Below are positions 35,671 through 44,607 of a DNA stretch of 64,000 bases, piece by piece (the first letter of the stretch is position 1; the number at the start of each line of letters is the position of its first letter). The position numbers and the translations under genes are program-made. The stretch lies in the NCBI RefSeq assembly GCF_024464655.1, contig NZ_JANHAV010000002.1, forward strand, positions 248,001 through 312,000. The letters are read 5' to 3'. This stretch comes from Halobellus inordinatus (lineage in GTDB: Archaea; Halobacteriota; Halobacteria; Halobacteriales; Haloferacaceae). The notes beneath the pieces were generated by a model, which searched no databases, was not told where the DNA came from, and was given only the letters and a program-made list of their open reading frames with translations.

Positions 35671-36578
35671 GCGGCCGGTTCGATGCCGTCGCCGACACCG
35701 CTGTCCGTCTTCCCGACGGTTCGACGCGTGATGGGCCGATCGTCGACCTTCGTGACGTTGAACTCGGTCCCTCACGCGGTGCGCTCGATCGCGTGGTCTG
35801 CGCTGGCTGCCCGACGACGAGCGGCACGCTGGCCGTTCACTCGCCGCCTCCGCAGTCGGTCCACCGGCACGTGTCGCCACTCACGCCCGCAACGACGCTC
35901 GATCGTCGCGCTGCGCTGGCGGCGCTCGCTGCGGCGCGCGGTGTCGAGACGCCCTACGACGACGATCTTCGAACTGCGAGACGGTCGCTTCGCTCCGCGG
36001 CGCCCGCGGCGGTCGGCGTCGCAGAACTGCGTACCGCCCGTCGCCGCGCCGCAGAGGCCGGTGCCGAAACCGAACGGCTTCGGGAACGGGTCGCGACTAT
36101 CCGCGGCCGGGTGAACGCGCTTCGCGACGCGGATCACGGGACGAGTGACGACGGACTCGCAGAAGCCGAAGCGTCGCTCTCGGAGACGACCCGGCGGCTC
36201 TCCGAGGTCGCGACCGAGCGCGTCGCCGCCGCCCAGCGGCTGGAACTTCTCGAACGCAACGCACGGTCCGCACGCGACACCCGGGACGCACGACTGCGAC
36301 TCGAAGACCGCGCCGGAAACCTCGAACGAGCCGTTCGTGACGCTCGTATCGCGGCCGTCGAGGACGACTTTCGAGCCGCGCGCCGAACGGTTTCCGCTCG
36401 ACTCTCGCGGACCCGACCCCCTGACCCCGCCGTCTCGACCGGCGTCTGCGACGCCCTCGCGGTGGCCCGGGGCGCGCCGATCCGCGCACCGGTGGTCGTC
36501 GCGCCGGACCTCGTCGGCGCACTCGGCGGACCGACGTCGACACACGACGTCCTCGACGCGCCCATCCTGATCTGCTGA
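35667..36578 (+). CDS. DUF7856-like coiled-coil protein
   Basis: A 303-residue protein starting at a GTG that overlaps the preceding stop (GTGA). Residues 1-110 form a strand-rich domain with CAGCPTTSG; residues about 130-245 are a heptad-patterned coiled coil (RRAAEAGAETERLRERVATIRGRVNALRD and LSEVATERVAAAQRLELLERNAR). The end, CDALAVARGAPIRAPVVVAPDLVGAL, is conserved-looking. The coiled coil recalls SMC/Rad50 family proteins but no ATPase is present. Confidence 0.75.
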   Translation: MSGRFDAVADTAVRLPDGSTRDGPIVDLRDVELGPSRGALDRVVCAGCPTTSGTLAVHSPPPQSVHRHVSPLTPATTLDRRAALAALAAARGVETPYDDDLRTARRSLRSAAPAAVGVAELRTARRRAAEAGAETERLRERVATIRGRVNALRDADHGTSDDGLAEAEASLSETTRRLSEVATERVAAAQRLELLERNARSARDTRDARLRLEDRAGNLERAVRDARIAAVEDDFRAARRTVSARLSRTRPPDPAVSTGVCDALAVARGAPIRAPVVVAPDLVGALGGPTSTHDVLDAPILIC

Positions 36579-36635
36579 CGAGTCATACCCATTCTGAGAC
36601 GACAGTTTATGTACCTGCCCGCGGCCAGACCGCGC

Positions 36636-37511
36636 GTGCAGACCGACGCTCACGCCGCACCCGCCGATACGCCGCCAGTTCGAACGACGACCACCACCTC
36701 TCGCGTCGCGGGCGTGACGCTCGTGCGCGTCGAACTTCGTAGCGACCTCGCCGTCGAGATGCGCGTACGCGTCTCGAACGAACTCGATGGGCCCGTTCTC
36801 CCGCCGCGTCGTGCGGGCGTCCCGTCTGCCGGCTGGGATGCGGACGGATTCTCGGGGACGATCCCCGCCTCGGGACGACTCGGCATCGGATACGCCTGTC
36901 CGGCGGTGAACGATCCGGATCGCTCGCCGGCTGCATCTGCAGACGACCCGGGAGAATCCTCGGACGAATCCCCGGGCGTATCCTCGGATAATCCGGACGC
37001 GTCTGTCGTCTCCGTCGACCTCCTCGGCCCCGCGGACGCCGACACCGACGAGCGTGACCTAGTCAGTTCGGCCGTCCGGACGCTCGGGCGTGCGACTCCG
37101 CCCGCCGACGCCGTGCCGACTGAGACGGCCGCTGCGCCGCATCCGGAGCATTCGCACGGTGAACCGGATGATGATGGCGGGGCTGACGCTCCGCTTCCCG
37201 ACGCCCTCGACGCGTGGCTCGACGCGGTCGAAACGCGCGTGGAACACGCCGAGCGACTGACCGACGCGTCTGTTTCCGAGGCGACTGCGGTGCTCGACGC
37301 CTGCGGCGGCATCGATCCGGTTTCAGAGCTCCCCGATTCGCTCGCTGCCGATAGAAGAGCACTCCGGACCGTCGCGGCGCGGATCGACGACCTCGCCGCT
37401 CGTGCGGCTGTTGCTGACCCCGACCCAGTCGTCTCGGCGCTGGCAGAGGCTGCCGAGGGGTCAGCGGTGCGAGAGACCCCGACGGCGTCGCCGTCCACGG
37501 AGGACCGATGA
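36636..37511 (+). CDS. DUF7857-like haloarchaeal protein
   Basis: A protein of about 291 residues starting at a GTG (VQTDAHAAPADTPP). It has a beta-rich N-terminal domain (VRTTTTTSRVAGVTLVRVELRSDLAVEMRVRVSNELDGPV), a low-complexity acidic middle with repeated PGESSDESPGVSSD, and a helical C-terminus. An ATG at 36609 lies inside the TTTATGT box itself, so the GTG 27 bp downstream is the more likely leaderless start. Its end overlaps the MinD-like ATG as ATGA. Confidence 0.7.
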   Translation: MQTDAHAAPADTPPVRTTTTTSRVAGVTLVRVELRSDLAVEMRVRVSNELDGPVLPPRRAGVPSAGWDADGFSGTIPASGRLGIGYACPAVNDPDRSPAASADDPGESSDESPGVSSDNPDASVVSVDLLGPADADTDERDLVSSAVRTLGRATPPADAVPTETAAAPHPEHSHGEPDDDGGADAPLPDALDAWLDAVETRVEHAERLTDASVSEATAVLDACGGIDPVSELPDSLAADRRALRTVAARIDDLAARAAVADPDPVVSALAEAAEGSAVRETPTASPSTEDR

Positions 37512-38176
37512 TCCTCGCCGTCACCGGCGGCAAAGGCGGCGTCGGCAAGTCGACGCTCTCGGTCGAATGCGGTGCGGCGCTCGACGCGACGGTCGTCGAC
37601 GCCGACCTCGGGATGGCCGATCTCCCGACCGGTCCCGGCCCGGACCTCCACGACGTGCTGGCCGGTCGTGCCGATCCCCTCGAAGCGGTTCGTGAGGGGC
37701 GCGGTCCGGTACGCTTGCTCCCTTGCGGACGATCACTCGCGGGCGCTCGGGCGGCGGACGTCACGGCTCTCGACGAGACGCTTCGCGCCGTCGAGCGTGC
37801 GTACGGCGACGTCGTAGTCGACTGCCCGGCGGGAATGAAAGCCGACGCGGGCGTTCCCCTGGCGGTCGCAGACGCCTGCGTCGTCGTGGCGTCACCGCAG
37901 TCGTACGCGCTCGCCGACGCCGTTCGCTCGCGGGAGCTCGCCCGCGAACTCGACGCGGGACTCGTCGCCGTCGTGATCAACCGTGCCGTCGACGACCCAC
38001 CGGAGCGAGCCTTCGAGGAAGTGCTCGGCGCCCCCGCGGTCACCGTGCCCGCCGATCCACGCATCGGAGCGACGATCGAGTCGTTCAGTCCCGTCGTCCG
38101 ATCCGCGCCGTCGACACGAGCGGCTCGCGCGGTGGTGACGGTCGCCGACGCGGTCCAGCGGGCCAAGCGAGTCTAA
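37508..38176 (+). CDS. MinD/ParA-type ATPase
   Basis: A 222-residue deviant Walker ATPase with VTGGKGGVGKSTLSVE (signature lysine and P-loop lysine both present), DADLGMADLPTG as switch I and VVVDCPAGM as Walker B. MinD proteins in haloarchaea place proteins such as flagellar and chemosensory complexes at poles and do not act in division site choice. It overlaps the DUF7857-like gene by 4 bp and so belongs to the mcm-linked cluster. No C-terminal amphipathic membrane-targeting helix is obvious. Confidence 0.9.
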   Translation: MILAVTGGKGGVGKSTLSVECGAALDATVVDADLGMADLPTGPGPDLHDVLAGRADPLEAVREGRGPVRLLPCGRSLAGARAADVTALDETLRAVERAYGDVVVDCPAGMKADAGVPLAVADACVVVASPQSYALADAVRSRELARELDAGLVAVVINRAVDDPPERAFEEVLGAPAVTVPADPRIGATIESFSPVVRSAPSTRAARAVVTVADAVQRAKRV

Positions 38177-38297
38177 TTGGCCGCTGATATCGCCTACGAG
38201 TCTGATCGGTCGCTGAGTCGCGTCGGCTGGTGCTCCATACCGACAGCGTCGTAGAATCAGTCGAGCGTTCGTCGTCCCATTCGTCCGCCAGACCTCG

Positions 38298-39191
38298 CTA
38301 CTCGTCGTCTCGGAGCTTCTGGTACGTCGACCGCAGCGTGACCGGTGTGACGCCGGCGGCGTCGGCGGCCTCCCGCTGGGTCAGGTCTGCGTCGCTGTCA
38401 CGGGCAGCCGTATAGAGACACGCGGCGGCGACGCCGCTTGGGTTGCGGCCGACCGCGAGACCGGCGTCGACCGCTTCGGCGACGTACTCTCGTGCCCGCC
38501 GTTCGACGTCGCCGGCGAGGTCCAGTTGCGAGGCGAATCGAGGGACGTACTCCGTGGGATCGATCGGACCGACTGGCAGTCCGAGTTCGCGGTTGATCGC
38601 GTCGTAGGCGGCCGTCTGTTCGGCTTCGGTCGCTTTCGCCGCGGCCGCGACCTCGTCGACCGTCCGCGAGACGCGGGCGACACGACAAGCCGCATAGACA
38701 CAGGCTGCCGCGAATCCCTCGAGGGATCGTCCGCGGAGGAGATCCTCCGACTGCGCGGAATCGAACAGCGAGCAGGCGTGATCGCGGATCCGTTCCGGCA
38801 ACGAGAGCGCGCTGGTGAGGCGGCGAATCTCGGTGAACGCGTACACCTGATTCCGCTCGCGCTTCGTCGAGATCCGGGCGCGGTTGTGCTGGCGGCGCAT
38901 CCGAGCAAGCCGGCGTCGCTTCCGTCCTTTCACGCGGGTCGAGCGGCCGATCTCAGTCGAGAGGCCGCGGTCGTGTCGCGAGCGCGTCAGCGGCGCGCCC
39001 GTCCGTTTCGGGTCCGTGTCGTCGTCGGCGAACGAGCGCCACTCGGGCCCGTGGTCGATCCGGTACTCCGAGAGCACGAGTCCGCAGTCGCCACACACCG
39101 TCTCCCCGCGCGTCGTCTCGGGGCGACCCTCGCATTCGGGGCAGGCGTTCGTCGTCGTACTGGCGTCGGCGGTGGGTGCTTCACTCATCAC
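38298..39191 (-). CDS. tfb: Transcription initiation factor TFB
   Basis: A 297-residue TFB. The N-terminal zinc ribbon CPECEGRPETTRGETVCGDCGLVL is followed by the B-finger/reader region (WRSFADDDTDPKRTGAPLTRSRHDRGLST) and two cyclin-like repeats, the first starting at IRRLTSALSLPERIRDHACSLF. Haloarchaea keep many TFBs with partly distinct promoter preference. This one ends at the second cyclin repeat with TPVTLRSTYQKL. A TTTAAATAT box at 39214-39222 is 27 bp upstream of the ATG. Confidence 0.92.
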   Translation of the reverse strand: MMSEAPTADASTTTNACPECEGRPETTRGETVCGDCGLVLSEYRIDHGPEWRSFADDDTDPKRTGAPLTRSRHDRGLSTEIGRSTRVKGRKRRRLARMRRQHNRARISTKRERNQVYAFTEIRRLTSALSLPERIRDHACSLFDSAQSEDLLRGRSLEGFAAACVYAACRVARVSRTVDEVAAAAKATEAEQTAAYDAINRELGLPVGPIDPTEYVPRFASQLDLAGDVERRAREYVAEAVDAGLAVGRNPSGVAAACLYTAARDSDADLTQREAADAAGVTPVTLRSTYQKLRDDE

Positions 39192-39351
39192 AATTGAAAC
39201 TCGGTCGCGAAGGCATATTTAAAGACGGGAGAATACGGGGTATTGAGCCCGCTTCCGCCGCGTAGTACCTACCGGTAAACGATAGGTAGTGCTATCGAAT
39301 CTGATATTTAGGTCGAAACCTCTTATTCGGGCTGGCGGAAACGTCTCGACG

Positions 39352-39873
39352 ATGGGTTTGTCGGAGATCGCAGCGGGGTTGGAACTGACGACGAAGCAGA
39401 CCGAGCGCGGCGTCGCGACTGTCGACGACACCGACGTCGATCTCGACGCGCGGCTCAGAACGTTCGAAGACGACCTCCCGTGTACGGCCGCGGCAGCGTC
39501 GACCGTCCTCGATCGCTACGACGCGGGCGTGAGCGTCGGCGACGCCGGAGAGGCTGCCGCGCTCGCACCGGTCACGGCCGCGAAGCTCCTCCACCGCTGC
39601 GGCGTCGAGGGCGTGACACCGATTTCACCCACGGCGCGCCGCGTGCTCCGGGACTGGCTCGACGGTCGGATCGCGCGTGCGGACGCACTCGAACTGACGA
39701 ACGCTGAAGAGTCGGAGTTCGCACTCGCGGCGTACGTCGAAACGCACGAACCGATTCCCGAACTGGCCGAGGCCGTTCGACGCGACGCGTCGGCACCGAT
39801 CGCTGGCGACGCGCTGGTCTCGAAGCGCGACGCGCTCGCCGAGACGATGAGCGCCGGCGCCGACTTCCAGTAG
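39352..39873 (+). CDS. DUF7858-like haloarchaeal protein
   Basis: A 173-residue acidic protein starting MGLSEIAAGLELTTKQTERGVATVDDTD. It is helical, with the pattern LRDWLDGRIARADALELTNAEESEFALAAYVETHEPI, and may carry an HTH-like fold, but no clear DNA-binding motif is certain. A TCTTATTCGG box about 27 bp before the ATG predicts a leaderless mRNA. It is divergent from tfb. Confidence 0.72.
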   Translation: MGLSEIAAGLELTTKQTERGVATVDDTDVDLDARLRTFEDDLPCTAAAASTVLDRYDAGVSVGDAGEAAALAPVTAAKLLHRCGVEGVTPISPTARRVLRDWLDGRIARADALELTNAEESEFALAAYVETHEPIPELAEAVRRDASAPIAGDALVSKRDALAETMSAGADFQ

Positions 39874-39928
39874 TCGTTCCGGTCGCCGCGCAGGGCCTCG
39901 CTTTCGTTTTGCGGTTCTCGGAGTGGCG

Positions 39929-40014
39929 CTATAGTAGCATTTGCAAGTCTTCACTCATCGGATCGTACGCTGTCGTGCGATCGGATGCACAATCAGTTGC
40001 AAATGCTACTATAG
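39929..40014. mobile_element. Family A palindromic mini-element, intact copy 2
   Basis: An 86-bp element with a perfect 18-bp terminal inverted repeat CTATAGTAGCATTTGCAA / TTGCAAATGCTACTATAG and an inner hairpin GATCGTACG-ctgt-CGTGCGATC. It stands between the DUF7858-like gene and the convergent ParA-like gene, 13 bp from the stop of the latter. A possible 8-bp imperfect duplication GGAGTGGC / GGAGTGTC flanks it, not fully convincing. Confidence 0.88.
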
Positions 40015-40027
40015 GAGTGTCTCCGCT

Positions 40028-40789
40028 CTACCGACCGACGTACTCGCCGACGGTACCGAGGAGCCCGCTCTGTTCGGTGTCGGTGCCCGCAATTTCACGC
40101 CCTGTCACCGCGGCCGCGACGCGCTCGATCGCCGCGGCGAATGCGCTGTCCTCGTTCGGGACCCGTGGTTCCGTCTGTACGTCGAGCGACCCCGCGTCGG
40201 GGATCGAGACGTCGGCCGTTTCGAGTTCGCCGCGCGTCGACACGACGAGCGACGCTTCTGCGCCGACGTCGGCGAGGCGCTCGTGGGTCCGCTGGATTGC
40301 GGTCGCGCCGCGGTCGCTCGCCGGTGCGACGACGGCGACGCGGTCTGCAACATTCACCGCGGCGACGGCCTGGTTCGCCGCGACCGGCGGGACGTCGAGG
40401 AGGACGTGGTCGAACCGCGACGCCGCAGTCGCGATGCGGGATTCCAACGCCTGTACGGCGCCCACGCGCTTTGCGCGAGCCAGGCGCTCGAAAGGCGCGT
40501 GCGCTGGACAGACGGCGATGCGACCGGCGACGTCGCGGCCGACGTCGAGTTCGGAGAGGCCGGTCGAGAGATCGGCGCCCTCCTCGTCGGTCACGAGCGC
40601 CGTCACGTCGGGATCGATTCGCCCCGTGAGGTAGTCGCTGAGTCCTTGCGTTCCGAACGCGGCGTCGACGACGGCGACCGTCCGGCCGTCGGTCGCGAGC
40701 GCGGCGGCCACCTCGACGACCGTTCGGGTCGTTCCCGCGCCGCCCGTCGCGCCGACGAACGCCGCAACGCCTGGCGGTTGTGCAGACAT
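40028..40789 (-). CDS. ParA/MinD-like protein without the Walker A lysine
   Basis: A 253-residue protein with the overall MinD/ParA fold: VAAFVGATGGAGTTRTVVEVAAALA, VVDAAFGTQGLSDYLTG, and DHVLLDVPPVAANQAVAAVNVADRVAVVAP. In the P-loop the GKGGVGKT pattern has become GATGGAGTT, losing both the signature and the P-loop lysine, so normal ATP binding is not expected. A family of such proteins seems to be conserved in haloarchaea. A family A element lies 13 bp after its stop. Confidence 0.85.
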   Translation of the reverse strand: MSAQPPGVAAFVGATGGAGTTRTVVEVAAALATDGRTVAVVDAAFGTQGLSDYLTGRIDPDVTALVTDEEGADLSTGLSELDVGRDVAGRIAVCPAHAPFERLARAKRVGAVQALESRIATAASRFDHVLLDVPPVAANQAVAAVNVADRVAVVAPASDRGATAIQRTHERLADVGAEASLVVSTRGELETADVSIPDAGSLDVQTEPRVPNEDSAFAAAIERVAAAVTGREIAGTDTEQSGLLGTVGEYVGR

Positions 40790-40867
40790 ACGCCACGTGG
40801 CCGCGCACTCGGATTTAAGTGATCCGGTCCCGCAGTCGTGCGGTTCGACCGCTGTGTGCGACGCCCG

Positions 40868-41296
40868 CTACTCGCCGGACTCGATGGAGTCGGCGATGTC
40901 GTCGAGTTCGTCTTCAGAGAGGTCCGGTCGGTCGCCCGCGACGGCGTGGATCGGACCGCCGCCGTCGCCCTCGAACCGCGGCACGACGTGGACGTGGACG
41001 TGTGGGACTTCCTGACCGGCCGCTTCGCCGTTGTTCACGCCGATCGTCGTCGCGTCGGCATCGACGGCCGCTTCGATGCGAGGAGTCAGCTCCTGCACCG
41101 CGGCCCACAGGTCGGCGGCGATGTCCCCGGGGATCTCGTCGAGCCGCTCGTAGGGCTCTTTCGGCACGACGAGCGTGTGACCGGGCGCGAGCGGGTTCGC
41201 GTCGAGGAAGGCCGCGACGGTCTCCGTCTCGTAGACGATGCGCGCCGGGATGTCGCCGGCGATGATCTGCTCGAAGATGGTCGGGTCTCCGCTCAT
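40868..41296 (-). CDS. HIT-family nucleotide hydrolase/transferase
   Basis: A 142-residue HIT protein with the histidine triad PHVHVHVVPRF and the upstream IFEQIIAGDIPARIVYETETVAAFLDANPLAPGHTLVVPK pattern. HIT proteins remove groups from adenosine or dinucleotide phosphates. ATG at 41296 (MSGDPT) is used; a frame extends to 41305. It is followed on the same strand order by a uracil-DNA glycosylase gene upstream. Confidence 0.92.
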   Translation of the reverse strand: MSGDPTIFEQIIAGDIPARIVYETETVAAFLDANPLAPGHTLVVPKEPYERLDEIPGDIAADLWAAVQELTPRIEAAVDADATTIGVNNGEAAGQEVPHVHVHVVPRFEGDGGGPIHAVAGDRPDLSEDELDDIADSIESGE

Positions 41297-41345
41297 AGGC
41301 GTCACGTCGGACGGATCGCCGAAGTAGGTTCGGGTCTCTGAAAAA

Positions 41346-42014
41346 TCAGTCGTCGCCGACAGCCTCGCCGATCGCCGTACGGACCGCTGCCCGGTACTCG
41401 CCGTCGTCGTAGCCGAGTCGGGCGCGCCAGACGTCTTGGTACGACGGATGGAGAACCGGGAGCAACGTCGCGTTCACCCGCTCCAGTTCGGTGGGCTCCA
41501 GCACCCGATCGACAAAGCCGTCCAGTTCCCGCCCGTCGAGTGCGAGCGCGCTCGCGGTGGCGTGTTTGCCCGTCGCGACGATTACGGCGGGATCGACGGT
41601 ATCGATCTCCGTACGCAGGTGCTCGCGGCAGTTCGCGCGCTCGGCCGGCGTCGGTTCGCGGTTCGATCCCGCGCCGTCGCAGGGGAAGCACTTCACGGCG
41701 TTCGTGACGTAGGCGTCGGGATGACCGGCGTCGGCGAGCAGTTTCCGGACGCGACGCCCCGAATGCCGCGTCGTGTACGCCCGCCCCGTCCAGTTGCCGC
41801 CGCGCCACGTCTCCGCGTCCGGTTCGCCCGCGCCGGGGGCTTCGCCGACGACCAGTACTGCCGCGTCGCGGTCGCCGGTGCCCCACGAGATTCGCTCGCG
41901 ACACGCGACGAGCGCGGGACATCGCGCGCAGTCGGCTTCCAGCACGTGCCGGTCGTCGGGGTAGTACGGGTCGGCGTCGGTTGTTCCGCTGGACGAAGGA
42001 TCCAGGTCGCTCAT
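41346..42014 (-). CDS. udg: Uracil-DNA glycosylase, iron-sulfur type 4/5-like
   Basis: A 222-residue member of the thermophilic/archaeal UDG family. N-terminal DCARCPALVACRERI plus a later KCFPCDG provides four cysteines for a 4Fe-4S cluster. GEAPGAGEPDAETW is motif 1 and VLHPSYQ holds the motif 2 histidine. It removes uracil formed by cytosine deamination, important in a GC-rich genome. It ends 6 bp before the prs stop side on the same strand, so the genes are likely co-transcribed. Confidence 0.88.
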   Translation of the reverse strand: MSDLDPSSSGTTDADPYYPDDRHVLEADCARCPALVACRERISWGTGDRDAAVLVVGEAPGAGEPDAETWRGGNWTGRAYTTRHSGRRVRKLLADAGHPDAYVTNAVKCFPCDGAGSNREPTPAERANCREHLRTEIDTVDPAVIVATGKHATASALALDGRELDGFVDRVLEPTELERVNATLLPVLHPSYQDVWRARLGYDDGEYRAAVRTAIGEAVGDD

Positions 42015-42020
42015 CCGGCG

Positions 42021-42887
42021 TTACGCGGCTTCGACGGCGTCGACGGCGGCAGCGACGAGCGGCGCGACCGAGACGACGCTCACGTCGCGCTCGATGGTGT
42101 CGGTACCGATCACGCGCTCGATGCCGGCGCGTTCGAGTTTCGTTCGGGCGTTCTGTGCGAGCAGCGGATGGACGCACGCCGCGAAGACGCGGGCTGCCCC
42201 GTCGTCGTCCAGATGCGACACGGCTTCGCTCATCGTCGTCCCGGTCGCGACGATGTCGTCGACGATGACTACGTCCCGGCCCTCCGTGTCGGCATCGCTC
42301 GGCGCGATCTCGACCTCTGTCCCGGAGTGGCGCGTCTTCTCGAAGTAGTCGGTTTCGCCGCTCCCGTAGGCTTCACACGCCGCTTCGGCGAGTTCGGTTG
42401 CACCGGCGTCCGGCGACAGAAAGAGCGGGTCGGCCAGATCGTCCGGAAGCGGTTCGGCGAGTCGCCCCGCGGCGTCACAGATAGTCACGTGTGCGTCGAA
42501 AAAGTCGGAAATCGACTCCTCGTGAGGGTTCACGAGCACCACGCGATCCGCGCCGGTCGAGACGGCGCGAGCCATCGCGCGTGCGGAGACGGGTTCGCCC
42601 GCCTCGAAGGCGCGGTCCTGTCGCGCGTAGCCCATATACGGGATCACGGTGACGACCTCGGACGCACCGGCCTCGCGAACGGCGTCCTGTAACTGCAGCA
42701 GTTCGACCCACGCGTCGTTCGAGTCCGTCGTCGCGACCACGACCGCGCGCTCGGCGTCGAACTCGGGGACGGCGGCGAGCGTCTCGCCGTCCGGGAAGCG
42801 ATTGTACTCTACGGCCGCCAGCGGTTCACCCAGTTCCGCCGCGAGCGCGGCCGCGAGCGCCTGTGAGGATGCGCCGGGTACGATCAT
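42021..42887 (-). CDS. prs: Ribose-phosphate pyrophosphokinase
   Basis: A 288-residue PRPP synthase of the archaeal short class. PRPP-binding loop VVIVDDIVATGTTMSEA is intact, as are the flag-region VTVIPYMGYARQDRAFEAGEPVSARA and VNPHEESISDFF. It makes PRPP for nucleotides, histidine and archaeal lipid- or glycan-linked pathways, using ribose 5-phosphate from RpiA. A 6-bp gap separates it from the udg gene. Confidence 0.94.
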   Translation of the reverse strand: MIVPGASSQALAAALAAELGEPLAAVEYNRFPDGETLAAVPEFDAERAVVVATTDSNDAWVELLQLQDAVREAGASEVVTVIPYMGYARQDRAFEAGEPVSARAMARAVSTGADRVVLVNPHEESISDFFDAHVTICDAAGRLAEPLPDDLADPLFLSPDAGATELAEAACEAYGSGETDYFEKTRHSGTEVEIAPSDADTEGRDVVIVDDIVATGTTMSEAVSHLDDDGAARVFAACVHPLLAQNARTKLERAGIERVIGTDTIERDVSVVSVAPLVAAAVDAVEAA

Positions 42888-42981
42888 ACTGGTGTTCTCA
42901 CGATCCGCGCTAAAACCCCTTTCCGTCTTCGCGCCGCGTGCGAGTGGGGCGCACTGCTCTGCGAACAGCCGCGATGGTCCG

Positions 42982-43851
42982 TCAGACCGCGGCCGCTGCG
43001 ACGTCTCTCACCCCGAGTCCGCGGTGCCGCCACTCGTCGCCTTCCAGCCGCACGGCGAGCGTCCCGTCTGCCGTGACCGCGTACGAGGACTCCGCGCCGT
43101 GGGTCACGGCCACGACGTCGCTGTCGATCGGCAGGGCTTCTTCGTGCCAGGCCTCCTCGTGGGTGTCGGCATCGGGGTCCCGCGCGTACAACGTCCCCTC
43201 GCTCACGGCGTGCGCTCGGGGGCCGACGGCGTCGACGGCGTCGACCGGGTCGGAAAGCACGTCCATCCAGCCGTTCCCGAGTTTGAACAGTCCGGAGCCG
43301 GTCGCCACGAGCGGTTCGGCGTCGACGTCGCGGGCGTCGTCGAGGCCGGCGTGCGTCGCGCCCGAGTCGTCGACGCGATAGACGCCGTCGGCGGCGGCGA
43401 CGAGGCCGCCGTCGATCGCGCGCACCGCGCCCGCGGATCCGACTTCCGTCCAGGTCGCGTCCGCGTCGCTGGCGGCGTCATCCGGGGCCGCACACCGACC
43501 GATCCGTCCCTCCTCGTCGCCAGCGAGAAGCGCGCCCGCGTCGAGTCCGACAGCGGTCGCGGGTCCGAAGCCAGTCGCGGCGAAATCGAGCGCGTCGGAC
43601 GGGCCGGCGGTGGAGGCCGCGTCGCCGTCCGCTGCGCTCCGATCAGCTACCAGGACGTCCTCGTCGGTCGCGACCGCGACGAGCGGGCCCGCCGTGGCGA
43701 CATCGCGGGCGTGACACCGCTCTGCGACGCCGAACTCCCCGATCAGGTCGTCGGAGACGGAGACGGCGACGACGCCGAGCCCCGTCGCGAGATAGACCGT
43801 CTCGGTCCCGGAGTTGTCGGTGTACACTCGCTTCTCGTCGATCGTTGGCAT
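42982..43851 (-). CDS. HVO_0234-like beta-propeller protein
   Basis: A 289-residue protein starting MPTIDEKRVYTDNSGTETVYLATGLGVVAVSVSDDLIGEF. It has repeated short strand patterns (VYLATGLGVVAVSV, GPLVAVATDEDVLVAD, GLVAAADGVYRVDD, PLVATGSGLFKLG, SSYAVTADGTLAVRL), each resembling a blade of a small propeller. Haloarchaea encode a conserved family of this type next to prs. The frame upstream of 43851 is antisense-like. No enzymatic motif was seen. Confidence 0.75.
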   Translation of the reverse strand: MPTIDEKRVYTDNSGTETVYLATGLGVVAVSVSDDLIGEFGVAERCHARDVATAGPLVAVATDEDVLVADRSAADGDAASTAGPSDALDFAATGFGPATAVGLDAGALLAGDEEGRIGRCAAPDDAASDADATWTEVGSAGAVRAIDGGLVAAADGVYRVDDSGATHAGLDDARDVDAEPLVATGSGLFKLGNGWMDVLSDPVDAVDAVGPRAHAVSEGTLYARDPDADTHEEAWHEEALPIDSDVVAVTHGAESSYAVTADGTLAVRLEGDEWRHRGLGVRDVAAAAV

Positions 43852-43906
43852 ACCCGAAATTCGCCGAGACGTGGTAAAAACGGTGCGGAGCGCGTCTCGA
43901 CGGGGT

Positions 43907-44479
43907 CTATATGAACTCCCGAACCTCGGAGTACCACATCTCGTGGTAGTCGACTTCGCCGATGCGTTCGGCGATGGCGACCGCGAGCACGTGCCAACAG
44001 CGCTCGTGGGGGTCCTCGGGATCGAGGTTGTACGCGCTGTCCTTACAGGTGCACCCGCCGTCCTCGACGACGTACTCGTCTTCGTGGCCGACGACGACGG
44101 TGAAGTCGCGGTAGCGCTTGATGCGACCCTCCGAGACGGCCTCGATGGCACGCGCGCCGCGGCCGTCGTGGAGTTTGATCAGCGTGTCGACCGCGTTCGG
44201 CGTGAGTTCGCCCGCCTCCGCCAGTTCGCGCCGCCAGGCGGTTTCGGCGTCACTGTCCGTCTCGGTCGGCACGGCGTAGCCGTCGTGGGCGTTCTCACCA
44301 GGGTCGGCGTTCTCACCAGGGTCGGCGTTCTCACCAGGGTCGGTGGTGGAGGCGCTGTCGGTGTCGTCGGTGGCGTCGCCCGCTGTGTCGCTGCCCGCGT
44401 CGCTGGCGACCACGTCGAACCCGTCGGTGTCGTCCGTCGACCCGCGCTCGTCGGTCGGGCCGCCGTCGCCGTCACTCAC
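43907..44479 (-). CDS. SWIM zinc-finger protein with acidic repeat tail at the N-terminus
   Basis: A 190-residue protein starting at a GTG at 44479. The first 70 residues are acidic and contain three copies of DPGENA. The C-terminal half has the SWIM motif [21 protein letters not shown] (CxCx(n)CxH). SWIM fingers bind DNA or protein; in haloarchaea such small proteins are widespread with unknown roles. Alternative upstream in-frame starts run to 44575. Confidence 0.8.
   Translation of the reverse strand: MSDGDGGPTDERGSTDDTDGFDVVASDAGSDTAGDATDDTDSASTTDPGENADPGENADPGENAHDGYAVPTETDSDAETAWRRELAEAGELTPNAVDTLIKLHDGRGARAIEAVSEGRIKRYRDFTVVVGHEDEYVVEDGGCTCKDSAYNLDPEDPHERCWHVLAVAIAERIGEVDYHEMWYSEVREFI
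44288..44341. repeat. 18-bp tandem repeat, three units, in the SWIM gene
   Basis: Three identical 18-bp units at 44288, 44306 and 44324, coding on the minus strand for DPGENA. The length preserves frame. Confidence 0.95.
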
Positions 44480-44607
44480 GCCCGTCGCTTGCTCGGGGGC
44501 GGACAAAACGCCACCGGTGCCCACTTCGGCCGTCGACCGCTTCTCCCGGGAGGTTCTCCGGACCGTGCATCGCATCGCTTTTCGCCGCGGGGCGTCCGAA
44601 CCGAGGT

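Noticed and set aside
39920-40021. 8-bp target duplication around the family A copy (GGAGTGGC / GGAGTGTC)
   Set aside because: One mismatch, an off-by-one relation to the symmetric ends, and no comparable duplication at the other two copies, so it is not claimed.
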